Under the pieces are notes generated by a model. That model was not told the origin of the DNA and made no database searches. It worked only from the letters and a program-made list of their open reading frames with translations. This document shows, piece after piece, positions 33,597 through 45,479 of a stretch of 64,000 nt of DNA; position 1 is the stretch's first letter; the number at the start of each line of letters is the position of its first letter. Source of the DNA: Hemicordylus capensis (Eukaryota > Chordata > Lepidosauria > Squamata > Cordylidae). A program made the translations under genes and the position numbers. Location: assembly GCF_027244095.1 (NCBI RefSeq), contig NC_069660.1:105686834-105750833 (forward strand). The letters run 5' to 3'.

Positions 33597-33895
33597 CATG
33601 GAACTGTTTGTGGCAGTTCGATTTGAATTCAAACAGAACTGAATTCAAACGGAACCCCTGGTCCACGAACTGATCTGTTAGAACTGGCTGCCGGTTCAGT
33701 TCATGCTGTCGAACCAGTGCTGACACCGCACAGGGCTCCTTGGGATGTGCGCTGCCCCAGCAGGAAGCTACATGGGGTGGCAGAGAGCAGGTAAAGACCT
33801 GCTCTCCTCTTTCTTAAAGCTCCCAGGCCCTGCTCCTGAAATGTGCTCAACCCACAGTTCGAACTGGGGTTTGTGCACATCCCTACTATGCTGCA
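33597..33895. mobile_element. hAT-like MITE, family D, copy 3
   Basis: The ends are TAGGGGTGTGCATGGAACTG and GGGTTTGTGCACATCCCTA. The interior has TTCGATTTGAATTCAAAC-type palindromes. The flanks CCTCCCAG and CTATGCTG do not match, so the target duplication has been lost or the copy has recombined. Confidence 0.75.
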
Positions 33896-34302
33896 GGCAA
33901 GCCATGGAATTGTCTACTTAAGCTACGGGAAAAAGAAGCATATAAATAGGAAAAACAGATATAGAGAAAGGGGGAAAATTGTAAGTTTGGGGGGTGCTTG
34001 GAGGGAGGAGGGGGGTGCTTGGAGGGAGGAGGGCAGTGCCCTACTTGCCCTTGGCAGGCAGCCTCCCCTGCTCGCTGCTTTTCTAACACACTTTATAGTT
34101 TATTTAAAGTAAAAGGGTTTACAGAGCTCTCTGTCTGTGACCTCTCCTCTCTCCAGCCAGGCAGGAAGTGGAAGTTATCCTTAACTTGTTCTTGGCTCCT
34201 CCCACAAAATATAGCTTAACCAGACTGCCTCCAGTGGCTCTTTTTATATTGCTACATCCAGGTTCACTTTCAAAATGAATGCATGTGCAATCATTTACAC
34301 AA

Positions 34303-34350
<48 letters not shown>

Positions 34351-35337
34351 GACACCTGCATGCACATACAACATGATGTATGAATAGGGCTGATCTCTCC
34401 ACCCAACTTAACTCACAATATTGTTGTGGGGATAAAGTGTGGCGGGACTGTCCATGAAACTATCGCAAGCACCTTTGAGGAAGGGCAAGACAACAATATA
34501 AGAGGAAACTGCAAATTCTTACATGTGGGTTGTTTTGATTGTGTTGCCACACAGTCATGCAAGTCATGAACAGCACTACTGCTTTTATGGTGGGTGACAG
34601 ACTGCCGTGTGACCAACCTTCACCAATTGCAGGTAAGGCCACTGTGCCTTATCACTCCTCTGTTCCTTCCATTAAGCAGACATGGGTAGTGACAACAAGG
34701 CCTTGAATTTCTAACTGCACAGCAACAATCCTGAAAGCCATGAACATAGGGAGTCACGTGGTCAAGTATGAAAAAGCATAGAGGTCACAGAGGGAAGACA
34801 GAGTGAGACCAGCTATGATAAAGAAAAGGAACATTCAGCAGAAGATTTCCTTTGGCTTGCTTAAATCCAAACATTATACTACTTACCCCTGGATGTTTAG
34901 ACTGCCACATCATGTGCCCACCCTTGGCTAATTAGAGATTGGGGAAGCAAGTGCCAATGTGTCTTATCTCTCTGCACATCCTTCCTCCACCCTGCCTTCC
35001 TCCAGTGCTGGTATACAGGCTCCACCCTACCTTGGAACGCCACAGACTCCAGTTCATGTCCTGCACATCCACGAAATGTGCTCACCAACACCTACAATCA
35101 GCTTATTTGTTTTTCATATTTGTAAACCACCTAATATTTACATTCTAGGTGGTGTGCATAAAATTATTTAAAATACAACAGAAACTAAAAGATAGCACCA
35201 AAAAAAACCAGTTTACATTTTTTAACTAGAAGCCTGACAAAACAGGTGCATTGTAAGGTTGGGGTTTTTTTTAAGACTTTGACACTTAATTATATTCCTT
35301 TTATTCAGTTTGCAATTATCCTCATTTATGCCAGGAC
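33896..35337. other. Intergenic with repeat pieces
   Basis: No gene seen. A small tandem of GGGGGTGCTTGGAGGGAGGA lies at about 33991-34032. Family U1 copy 3 is at about 34240-34395, containing a (GT)n microsatellite at 34307-34348. Confidence 0.45.
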
Positions 35338-35431
35338 TGCACAACTTTGGCCGTCCTGCAAATGTTGACCGACAGCTCCATCATCCCTGACTATTGGCCA
35401 CTGTGGCTGGGGATGCTGGGAGTTGAAAGCT
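35338..35431. mobile_element. Left part of a hAT-like MITE, interrupted
   Basis: It starts near CAGGACTGCACAACTTTGGC and runs through GGGATGCTGGGAGTTGAAAG. It is similar to the miniature element at 21649-21771 but lacks the right end, where a fold-back sequence begins. Confidence 0.5.
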
Positions 35432-35600
35432 GTTGTGAGCAGTGGCTTGCTGCCCAGCACCCGCTGAGGCAAAGGATTGGTTCTGCCACTCAGCTGGCCT
35501 CCACACATGTGTGGAGGCCATTTGCTTGCCATGCAAATGGCCTCCGCCAGCTGAGTGGTGGAGCTGATCCTCTGCTGCAGTGGGCCGCTGCTCACAACAT
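35432..35600. repeat. 169-bp fold-back palindrome
   Basis: It begins GTTGTGAGCAGTGGC and ends GCCGCTGCTCACAAC. Inside, CTCAGCTGGCCTCC pairs with GGCCTCCGCCAGCTGAG, and two inner perfect palindromic stretches occur (CCACACATGTGTGG, and GGCCATTTGCTTGCCATGCA then AATGGCC). It lies exactly where the preceding MITE is broken off. Confidence 0.75.
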
Positions 35601-35776
35601 CTTTCAGATGTGGTAGGAGGAGATCTAAGCACCTAGTAATTTAGAGATAAAGGGGCCTCTCGCCTTTAATCCCTTTAACCCTGGTGGTGCCAGCACCAAC
35701 TCCTGCTGGAGGGCTGGTTCTGTGCAGCCCTGATTAATGCCAACTGAAGCATTATGCCAGGCCTCATGCAGCACCA

Positions 35777-36343
35777 TCTACATATATAATTCTCCTGGGT
35801 TTGCCCAGGAAAAATGCGTCCCGGCAGCCCAGCTGATTGACTGAGCAGCGGGGGTGCCTGATTGGTCCTGGCGGCACACCCAGGAGAATGGTGGCGGCGG
35901 CGTCCATGGCCGCTGGTGGGCCCGACCTGGCAGCGACGGGGACAGGCCGAGGAGCCAAGGCGCCGGGCCTGGCCGGGTGAGGCGGCGGCAGGGGAAGCTG
36001 GGCGAGGTGGTGGCAGGCCCGGGCGGCGGCGGGCCCGGCTGGAGCCACGGGCAGTGGCGGCGGGCCCGGCCGGAGGAGGTGGTGGGCCCGGCCGGGAGGT
36101 GGCGGCGGGGGAAGCCAGGAGGAGACGGCGGGCCCGGCCGGGAGGAGGAGGCGGACCCGGCCGGGAGGAGGAGGCGGGCCCGGGGGAAGCCGGAGGAGGC
36201 GGCAGGCCCGGCTGGAGGAGGTGGCGGGGGAAGCCGGGCGAGGCAGCAGTGGGCCGGAGCTGCGGGCGGCGGCGGTGGGCCCGGGCAGAGCCCAACTAGA
36301 GGCACTAGAGGCCAGCTAGATGCTCTGTGCCCGGGCCCACTAG
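35777..36343 (+). mobile_element. Non-autonomous Helitron, 567 bp
   Basis: It starts TCTACATATATAATTCTCCT after an A and ends GTGCCCGGGCCCACTAG before a T, fitting the Helitron rule (TC...CTRR between A and T). A strong subterminal stem pairs GGGCCCGGGCAGAG (36277-36290) with CTCTGTGCCCGGGCCC (36323-36338). The start resembles that of 3793-5216, and the AGATGCTCTGTG end motif is shared. The interior is a GGC/GGCCC-rich expanded tract that is open in several frames but carries no recognisable protein. Confidence 0.7.
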
Positions 36344-38909
36344 TATATCTGAATTATCTGCAAGTAGAAGCACTTTCATTGATACTATGACAGGGTGTAT
36401 TGTTGCCTAGTCAAATCATGTCTTCAGGATTCATGCAATTGCTGTTCTGCGATTTTTAACTAGAGAGGCACTGCAGGCCTTGTACGCCAATTCTAGCCCC
36501 ATTGCAATGCCTCTGAGGTGCCAATTATTTTGCTTCTGGTTCTGGTCTTGTTTCTGACCAGTCACCACAAATCATGTTGATCAGAAGGGCCCGGAAAGGC
36601 TCCAGACCCCATCAAAGAAGTGTGTCCCAGGAAGACCCTTAATACCAGCTTCAGCATCTGCCTACCCCTGTATATGTAGTACTAGGTGTTCCTCTATGTC
36701 ATGTTTGTTGAAGTGAAAGTATGGGTTTGCTCATGATAAAAAGATAGTACAGAGTTGTACTTTGGATATCACCTAGTGGCTAATTTAAAATTGCCAGTTT
36801 AAACAAACATTAATTATGTTTGTTAAAGCTGGCAGAGAACCCAGAGACTCTTATAGTGCCTGCCAGACATCTATACCAGACTGAGGTTACAATCTCAAAT
36901 GCACTTACTAGGGAGTAAGCCCCACTGAAGACAGTGGAACTTACTTCTGAATAATCATGCATAGGGTTGCACTGAAACCCAGTCAAAACTATTTCCACAG
37001 TGCCGCAATGCCCGATTTTGTATCTAAGCAGCCGATTCAGAAACCAGTTAATTGGCTTATGTCCATATACCTGACTCACTGCTTCGTGGAATCCAGACTG
37101 CAAGCTTAGATACAGTAATTACTTTTGGAGCATGCTCTTTGACATCTACAAACAATTATTTGTTTATGGGCACATATAGATGTAACATTATTTGAAATGG
37201 GGTTACTCTAAAAGCGCACTCACTAACACAAGACAGGTTTGGATAAAACCATTTCTGCTTTATGTCCAAACTTAGGACGGAAAGGCAGGAGGGGGTTCTG
37301 CAGCAAAGACCAGTTGTGCACACCATAGATTGACTATGTCATGAGCCAACTTCTTCTGTTATCCCTGAAGCAGTTTTGCAACTATTCTTTTCTACTATTG
37401 TGCTTTAAAAAAATTAAGTTGACAAATGAATGTTTAAATAAATAAATGTATATGCTTAAAAACAACAACAACCATGAACAACCCACCATGAAGCATGGTG
37501 GGAGAAGCAAGAATGAAGACAGACCAAGGATGGGACCAAATCAGTGGTATGTACATCCGTCATTTACATTGTGAAGATGGACGGAAGGAAGGTTTGACCC
37601 ATGGAAGGGATTTTTTTTTGCCTGTTTCAATGTTCCATTTTTATCGCTGTCATTTACTGACAGAGGAAATGCTGGCTCATGCAGCAGAGTGTATAGAGAA
37701 CTTTGTACCTCTTCTATCATGCAGCTGACTGTAGGGATTGTCCCTTTAGCATTGTGGGCAATCAGCCAAAAGTCCAGGGCTAAATCTGCAGGTAGATGTA
37801 GGGGAAGAGGTTGTTAAAAAACTACATAACCTATCTGGGTTTGGATTAATTGCCGAGTTGCACAACAAGGGTTTGTTTCCGTTGCAAATGGGTGCATGGA
37901 ATCAAATATATCATTTTAAAAGTGGGTGACACCTCTTTCCCCTCATTCTCAATAACACTGAATTTGGAATTTTACATTATGTTTTTCAATTTCAGAAACA
38001 AACTCAGAAAACTAAATACTGATCTGAAACTGGAAATCAAACAATCTGGTCTAAAATGTAGTCCAGTATTTCCCATAGGCTCCAACTGTCCCTGTTTTCT
38101 GGAACCTAGTAAATTATTGCCCCTATTTTTGTCTCTTGGGAGTACCTTCCTCGATCTTTTTTCATGTGATTTGCTAGAGTTGCCATTTTTTAGAGTTCAG
38201 CTCCCTCTCTGGAGTATCTAGAAATTAAATATCCAAAAGGGTGTGGGGGATGCATCGTGGCTCTAGTGCACCTGCATGGAAATGGTTGCACAACACTAAG
38301 GCACCAGGCATTGCCCAGAATGTAGTGGGTGGAATCCAGCATGTATGAGCAGCGGGCTCAGGCAGTAACCCCCGGCATGAGAAGAATTGCTTGTTACAAG
38401 TGTGTTCCTATTTGCATCTGAGAAACTGCTCGTACTAAAAGTAGTATGGAGAACAAGCTAGACACCTTTGCAATGTTAGCTAACAATATTCTATGCTTCT
38501 CTCGGGGAAAGGCAGATTATACAAATACTTTTTATTTAGTTGTGTGTTTTTTTCAAATTCATTGTGGAAATCTAGGCTGCTGCTTCTCAAGGTAGCCCTT
38601 GTGACATTAATTGCTCTGGGGCTCAGCCCTTCCTGTTTCGACATAGGCACAACGTTTCTTGTAATCTCTTCTACATAAACCTTTACAACAGTAATTTACA
38701 GGAAGACGAAAGGAGCAAGCAACTCAAGGTGTGACTTGGGGTCTAAAAGGAAACAAAGCTAAGCACTTTGTGGACCATCCACAGATGGTGAGATGCAAGA
38801 GGCTACCTTGCCCATGCTGGGTATTAGGGTAATTCAGCCAAAAGGTTGGGGGGTGGCGGTTGTCTCCTCACCTGCTTGTTTCTTCTGGGACAGAGAGGGA
38901 TATACTGAG
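36344..38909. other. Intergenic, one ancient repeat
   Basis: No gene recognised. About 36885-36975 holds the fullest copy of an ancient repeat: CTTACTAGGGAGTAAGCCCC then ACTGAAGACAGTGGAACTTA and CTTCTGAATAATCATGCAT. Partial relatives lie at 2925-2965, 17140-17300 and 31165-31215. Confidence 0.45.
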
Positions 38910-39281
38910 GCTGTTCTCATGAGCAGCTGAGCCCAGGCTTAGCCTGCTGGGATCTGTGTGGATCTCAGCAGTGCTGCCATGGCGCCAAACCCAGTGCCGA
39001 AGCCCGGCTCATAACCTGGCTCCTGGGATTGTGGGATTGCCTAGAGTGCCCGTCTCCTGGTTGCATCCCCCAGTGCACTATGCTCGGTGCACTGTGGGAT
39101 GTTCAGAGGCCAGGATAACGAGTCCCGTCTTCAGAGTGATTTGCCCTGCTCTGCGTTGTACGGAGCAGGGCTGATCGTGTGGGAGCATGCTCCCACCAAT
39201 GGCAGGTCAATCCTCTCAGGGAAAGGCAAGGTTCGCAAAGCCTTCCCCCTGCCTGCCCACCCGGTAGGTCGTGTGAATGGC
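38910..39281. mobile_element. hAT-like MITE, family E, copy 1
   Basis: The ends GCTGTTCTCATGAGCAGC and GGTCGTGTGAATGGC are an imperfect inverted pair related to 43869-44375 and 44531-44985. The flanking 8-mers match poorly, so the exact ends are provisional. Confidence 0.45.
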
Positions 39282-42200
39282 CCCACTCTCTTGCATTTGT
39301 CCACAAATGCAAAGAACAATACAGAAAGTATTACCACTGGTGTTCTTTCCTGAATGGTTCCACTGTCTGCTTCACGTATGTAGCTGTTTGCAGGATTCCC
39401 TGCAAATGAATTTGATTGGAGAGGAACCCAGGTTGAACCCTTCCTCATCTGGAGTTCTGCTCTTCCACAGACCAATTTATAGGGAGCAGCTGGATCCTGC
39501 CACATGAAGGTATTAGCTAGACCACTTCCCCGCAATGGGATCTACTTATAACAAGGAAGGCTCCAGCCTGCCACTTGAAAGGAGTTCTGCTCACAATTAG
39601 TTTCCAGACGTGCTGAGGAAAATAGCTCTTTAAAAGATATTCACTTGCCCAAGGGAAGGGGGGAAGAAAACAAACAAACTCTTGTCACAGTGGTTTTTAA
39701 GACACTAGCTGCAGGGTTGGCCTTTTCATGAGCCAAGGTGAGGCAGTTGCCTCAGGCAGCAGATTACTGGGGCAGCAGCTAGATGGCAAGATGCCTGCTG
39801 TCACCATCAGAACAGCTCTTTGGGACTGGTCTGACCTTTGTGAGCAATGTCTCTCTTCATGAGTGTGAGGAGAGAAGAGGCTGCTGGCAAACTTTTGTCC
39901 TCCCTGTGCCACTTTCAAAGCTTGCAAGGGTTAATTTTGAAAGGAGGCTGGCTCCCACCAGCGGCATGGGGACAAGGCAGCAATTGGTGGCTCGCCTCAG
40001 GAAGTATAGTACCTTGGGCTGTCCCTGATTACCTGGCTGAGGTGAGTTCCGTACCAGCTGTCCCTAAGGACCTATCACCTGAAAAAGAGATGGTATGGAC
40101 ACTGATTAAGGCAACTTAGAACTCTGGTCACCAATAAGCATGCATTGTAAGGCTGGACACAATACAGCTTTCCCCATCTTGATTCTGAATAAGAGAAGAG
40201 TTGTTAACATCTTGTGAAGGGGTAAGTAATCTGTGTTACCTGACCTTGAAAATGAACCCTCAGATAATCTCAACTAGCCTGCAAAGTGCTGAGTTTAGGG
40301 CTTACAAGTCAGAACCTTTCCAGAGGTTTGAGACTCAAGTGAGCCTCAACACATGATCATGCAACCCAGTTTAGTGGCAGACCAATCTGGGTTCGTTGGT
40401 CATGTGGATGGGGGCAAGGCGCCCAAACCCAGGCTTGCCAAAACCAGTAAACCCTGTAAATAAACCATGGCCTTAACTGAGGTTAGTGCACAGCAGGATT
40501 ACCAGACTTTGGGCTTGGTGGTGTATGGCCGCTTACTGCTCTGTTTTATGGCTTTGGCTGGTGGCCGCCGTGCTTTGAAGGGAGTCCTGCAGCTGGAGGG
40601 GCTGTGTTCCATGAATGTGCCACCCCACACAGTCCTCTCTATGGTCGCAGGCTTGTAATGGCTTGAATTGGGCTTGCCCTGTCTCCTGCCCCTGCACAGC
40701 CAATTACAGCACGACTCTCTTCCTGAGGTTTTCCCCTTCTTCTAGCAGTGTGGTACATAGTGGGAAGCTTCACTGATTCCTGGGTGGACTTCTGTGTCCT
40801 TGCTGGCCACTGTGGCAATTGTGTGCATGTTGACAAAGGCGCTGCTCATGTGACCTGCCACCGCATTAACCTGGGTTAGTCTCCTGCCTAGCCCCAAATG
40901 ATTGTGTGTTGAGGACTCAGCATCTTTCATTTTAGAAACCAAAATACTGGCCAGAAATATTCATAGTAATGTCCTAGTGGCAATGAGACTCCATTCACAG
41001 CTCACTGTAATCACTGTCCCTAATCTGTCAAATTCTCCCACTGAAGACTTACTTACTAAGGAAAAATTCACAAACACACACACCAAGTGCAGTGATACTT
41101 CTTTATTGCTTCTCAGGAATGTGCGTTGCTTTCTACTATTCTTTGCTCCCTGCATTCTCATCCTTTGCCCTAGTAATGTCGTGCCTTTAAATGCTCCTCT
41201 GCATTTTCACAGTATTAACCTCTTCCTTCTTCTACAGTTCTCAAATTTGCCCTTTACTCTAAACACACGCATACACTCAAAAAAACCCCACCACTTTTTT
41301 TTTGCTTAATTTCTCTGTTTGTCTCAGGGTGGGTGGACAAGAAAGAATGTTACCCTGCATGTACGAAACAGAAAAGAGATCTAGATGGGGCCTAGAAATG
41401 AGCTACATAGATTTATTAGAATGATGTTCCCAAATGGTGGGTAACATGGAACACATCAGTAAATCATGGAATGCTTCCAACAGCAGGAGAAAATATAGCA
41501 GGAACAACTAGAACTAATTATATGTTATAACTTCCCAATCTATAGTGGAAATTGATACGAGCTCCTCCTCCTCCAAAGAAAACCCCAACAAACTCAGACT
41601 AAGGGTGTAGATGTATAATGCTAGCAATGTTTTTTTAGTTTATTATGTCATGACATGTTCCAATCGAACATTTCACCATTGCTTTTTAATTCAATTGACA
41701 GATGCAGGAAATTCAAATAGCTGTTTTAAATGGTTATTTATTTAATATATGTACATACTGCCCTTCAGTGAATACTTCCAGGGCAGTTCACAAGCAACAG
41801 CAAGAACGAAATCATAAATAGAGAATAAAAACAAACAATAAAACAGCAGAGAAAATAGCAGCATTAAATACTTGTCAAATATTAGGCCTGTAACACAAGA
41901 ATGTTTATTCTTTGGTTGTAAAATGCCCTAAATGTATTGGAGGTCTTGTCATTAAAATGAGTTGTAGAATCACAAGGTTAGAGGCAGTGTTAAAACACAG
42001 GCAAATGTGAAAATTACTCCAAAAAGGAAAACTACTCCAAGTGTAAAAGGATTATCTTGACATTTCAATGCTACTGAAATATCAAGAAGGAATCCAGAAA
42101 GGAAAAGGAGCCCAATATACATACTAGGAAGGCTTACAAAAATGGAGCAGCAGACATTTTTTTTGTTTAAAATGTCTAGGTCACTAAATGGTACCAAATA

Positions 42201-43868
42201 TTTCACATTCTGGACTAACGGTTTTGCAGAGGAGCTATTATGCTGACTTCTGGTAAACATAAAGTGAAAGGCTGACTGGAGAAGCTATATGCAACAGAAA
42301 TAGGAGGCGAAAAAATAGGAACAGAGAGACTTTCAGCAAAACTATGTAATTGTCAAAGTAATATACTGTTTTATATTATGCACAGAAAGGACCAGCTTGC
42401 TGGCAAGTGAGTGTGTTTCTGCTCTTCAGTTAGAGTGCTCACTGAATGATATTCAGAGCAGATAATACCAATGCAAAGGGTCTGAAAAGGCTATGCAAAT
42501 TACAAATAAGTGAACAGGACATGCTGAATCAAAAGAATACGAAAATAAGTAATGCAGTTATAATTAAGAGGAAAATAGATTAGCAGAGAATAGGAGTGCA
42601 ATCCAAGCATAGTGTGCAACAGGTTTGGAGCTGGCTCCTAGATCTACTTCCAAGAGGAATGGCATGTCATTACAAACTTAATGTTCATTCTCATATCAGA
42701 AGCATGCCCCGCCGCACAATTTGGTGGTTGCAAAGCTTAAACATAACTAGAATCCCTGTCTTTAGTGTAGATATTTGGGGACAGCTGTGGTTATTCATGG
42801 GCAGGACACTCTGCACATGCTCAGGAGCACTCTTCTTTATTATTGTTTCACAACCTCCAATGTTTGACTTTTAAATCAAAACAGGATCCAGAACTTGGCT
42901 CTGATTAAGCCCTTGCTTATTATACAGCTTCACTTGGAATGATACTGACTTCTTGTAAGATGTGACTCCTTAGTTTGCTATCTCTGCCCCTTGTAACTGT
43001 TGTCTGGCATAATTTTATTCCCTCCTTCAGGCCTCCTAACACCCACTTCGTTACAATAGCTTGTGGTTGCCACCTGAAAGGAGAATTCCATGTGCCAACT
43101 TCAGTATGGAAACCTAAGGAGTTGTAGCACTAGCACCACAATCACAGGGAGAACCATTTCACATAAACATGTTCCTATATACAAGAGTGCCCATACAACT
43201 CTCCTTTCAAGAAGCAGCCATACCACTATTGAAATACGTATGTGAATGTGGTCTAATGGCTGGCTGGCTCAGACCATAAGTGTCTCTATGAGGAATCTGC
43301 TAAAAAGCAACTCCTGATGGTTCTTCTCCACATGGAGGCTGCAACGTGTAAATGCTAATTGCACTATGCAGAAACCATTTCCCATGGCCTCCACATGGAG
43401 TCATAATCTGGGAGGCATACATAGATTCTAAGTAATGATAGCAAAACCCTTGTGAAGCAATGGGGGAAAGAAAAATCCTGGTTCCTTCTCTTGATAGGTC
43501 ATTGCACAGAGAGAAAGGCCCTTCACTGCTTCCTTTGTTTGTCAATCAGGCCAGAGGCTTTTCTTTCATTGGCCAGAACATAGAAAAATGGGAGGGGGAG
43601 GAGATAACCGAAGAGAGGCTACCTGTACAGTTGGCCCCCAGTTGATGAAACACCTTTTTAAAAACCCATTCATTCGCAAAAGAATTTATTAGAAGAATGT
43701 AAGCTCATGCAGACAAATCTGTACCCTTCCTCCCCCACCCAGTCTGGATAATCTGTCCAGCCTGAATAATGAAGGATCCTGCCTTGAAATGGGGAGGGGT
43801 GGGGAAGGTTGGACCTCATGCCTATTTTTTCCTGTTCAGCTGCATGACTGCAACCCTAAATAGTCTCT
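39282..43868. other. Intergenic, few repeat remnants
   Basis: No gene recognised in 4.6 kb. About 39712-39780 (GCAGGGTTGGCCTTTTCATG, AGGCAGTTGCCTCAGGCAGC) resembles the end of a common lizard DNA-transposon relic. About 41720-41870 resembles an L2/CR1-type tail on the minus strand (ATACTGCCCTTCAGTG, CAGGGCAGTTCACAAG). The rest looks unique. Confidence 0.4.
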
Positions 43869-44375
43869 GAGGCGGTTCTCACGACCACCAAAGAGCGGGC
43901 TAAGGGAGCCTAGCCCACTTTTTGGCAGCCGTGTGCTGCCACGGGAGCCAAGCGGCTCCCGGCAAAAACCCGCCCTAAGTACCCCTCCCCTTAGCCCAGG
44001 TAAGCAGAGCAAGCACTCTGCTAACCAGGGTTAATGGATCGTGTGCTGCTGCAGCGCGGCTCCGTGCCAAGGCAGCTCACGAGGAGACGCCCGACCGGGA
44101 GGCTAAAAAGCAGCCTCCTGGCTTGGGGGTCTCTCCAGCATGCTCTGTGCGCTTGCACAGAGCATGCTGAAACTTCCAGGGGCCACGCGGCTTGGAACTC
44201 CCAAGCCCTCACCAGCTCCGTAATGGAGCCGACAGTCGTGTGGGCGGCCGATCTGGGCGCCCAGGGCATACTGAAGGATCGTGTGTGGGGAGAGCGGGCT
44301 AAGCACATAACCCTATCTGGTTATATAACCACATAACCCTATCTGGCAGTTCCCACTGATCATGGGAACTGCCTC
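43869..44375. mobile_element. hAT-like MITE, family E, copy 2
   Basis: The ends GAGGCGGTTCTCACGACCAC and ACTGATCATGGGAACTGCCT then C form an inverted pair. The interior carries GGGCTAAGGGAGCCTAGCCC near the left and GAGCGGGCTAAG near the right. A target duplication could not be fixed because the flanks are TC-rich. Confidence 0.55.
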
Positions 44376-44409
44376 TCTCTGTCCTCTGGAGCAGGTTTGG
44401 GTTGGGTTT

Positions 44410-45036
44410 TTTTAAAAATACATTTATATCCTGCCCAGAGTGCTGTATGTGATTATGTTTCTCCTCACAACAACCCTGTGAGGTAGGTTAGGCTGAGAGG
44501 GAAGTGACTGGTTCAGAGCCACACAGTGAGGCAATTCTCAAGAGCATGTAAAACCAGGCTAAGGGAGCCCAGCCCAGTTTTGCACACTCTTGAGAACCAC
44601 CGGGCTCAAAAAGAGAGAGAACCACTGGGCTCGAAGGTGAGCCAGGTCGCTCCATGGCAGCAAGCCCGCCTAAACAGCCACCCTTTCAAGTGAGGTTAAC
44701 AGAGCAAGCATTCCGTTACCCTCTGTTTTTTTATCATGTTGCAGCGCACCTAGCCCACTTGGGGGGGGAGGGGCACTCACAATAATTCACTGCACATTCA
44801 CATGGTGCATTATTTGGGCTCCGGAGGGCAGGGCACCTGATCCCGACCCCGGAGCGGCTGAGAGAGGCGCGGGAGGCCTGCAGGAGAGATTATCAGAACC
44901 ATTTCTGATAATCTGTGGGGAAGGTAAGTAAAACCCTCCTTCCCCACAGATAGCCCCTAGCTCTTCACACGGATCGTGTGAAGTTTCACTGAGTTTCTTA
45001 GTCCAGTGCTCTAACCACTACACCACACTGGCTCTT
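44410..45036 (-). mobile_element. Sauria SINE interrupted by a MITE
   Basis: The tail side (44410-44530) carries CTCACAACAACCCTGTGAGG then TAGGTTAGGCTGAGAGGGAA. The head side (44986-45036) reads, on the minus strand, AGAGCCAGTGTGGTGTAGTG then GTTAGAGCACTGGACTAAG. Together they form one minus-strand Sauria SINE split by the element at 44531-44985. The region between the head and the insertion is shortened. Confidence 0.75.
44531..44985. mobile_element. hAT-like MITE, family E, copy 3
   Basis: The ends GCAATTCTCAAGAGC and GGATCGTGTGAAGTT correspond to the family E termini. The flanks ACAGTGAG and TCACTGAG agree at 6 of 8 positions, consistent with an aged 8-bp duplication. It lies inside a Sauria SINE. 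Confidence 0.65.
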
Positions 45037-45479
45037 TCTACATTACTGAATACTACATAATACAACAGCACAAAGTCTGCATTAATCAAATAACTACTTG
45101 GCATTACTAGAGCATGTTGGGTTTTCATTCTTCTTCAGAGATCAGCCATGATGCTTTCCATTCCCTGTGACACTAGAAAGTCAGTGGCAACTCTATAAAA
45201 ATTTGGTGGGCAAGACCAGAGTTCTCTGCATGCTGGCAGGTAATCAACGGACAGCTATTGCAGCCCATGGCTAAATAGTGTGTCACTGCCTTGTGAACAG
45301 AACTTTAATTATTTACCTATCAGGGACTGGTTTATATATGTATGTACAGCAGTTGATTACAGTACACAGAAGTACTTCTCAGACATTCATGTGCGGCAAA
45401 ATGAATGTGTATTAAGAAGCAGTGGCATTATGACAGCAGGTTCTGTCCCTGACCTACACAGAGTCAGAATGACTTAGAG
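45037..45479. other. Intergenic, nothing recognised
   Basis: No gene or repeat recognised. Confidence 0.35.

Noticed and set aside
35675-36295. 206-codon minus-strand frame and several plus-strand frames of 145-178 codons
   Set aside because: They lie within the GGC-rich filler of a Helitron. All frames are open because of GC-rich repetition; no conserved protein is recognisable.
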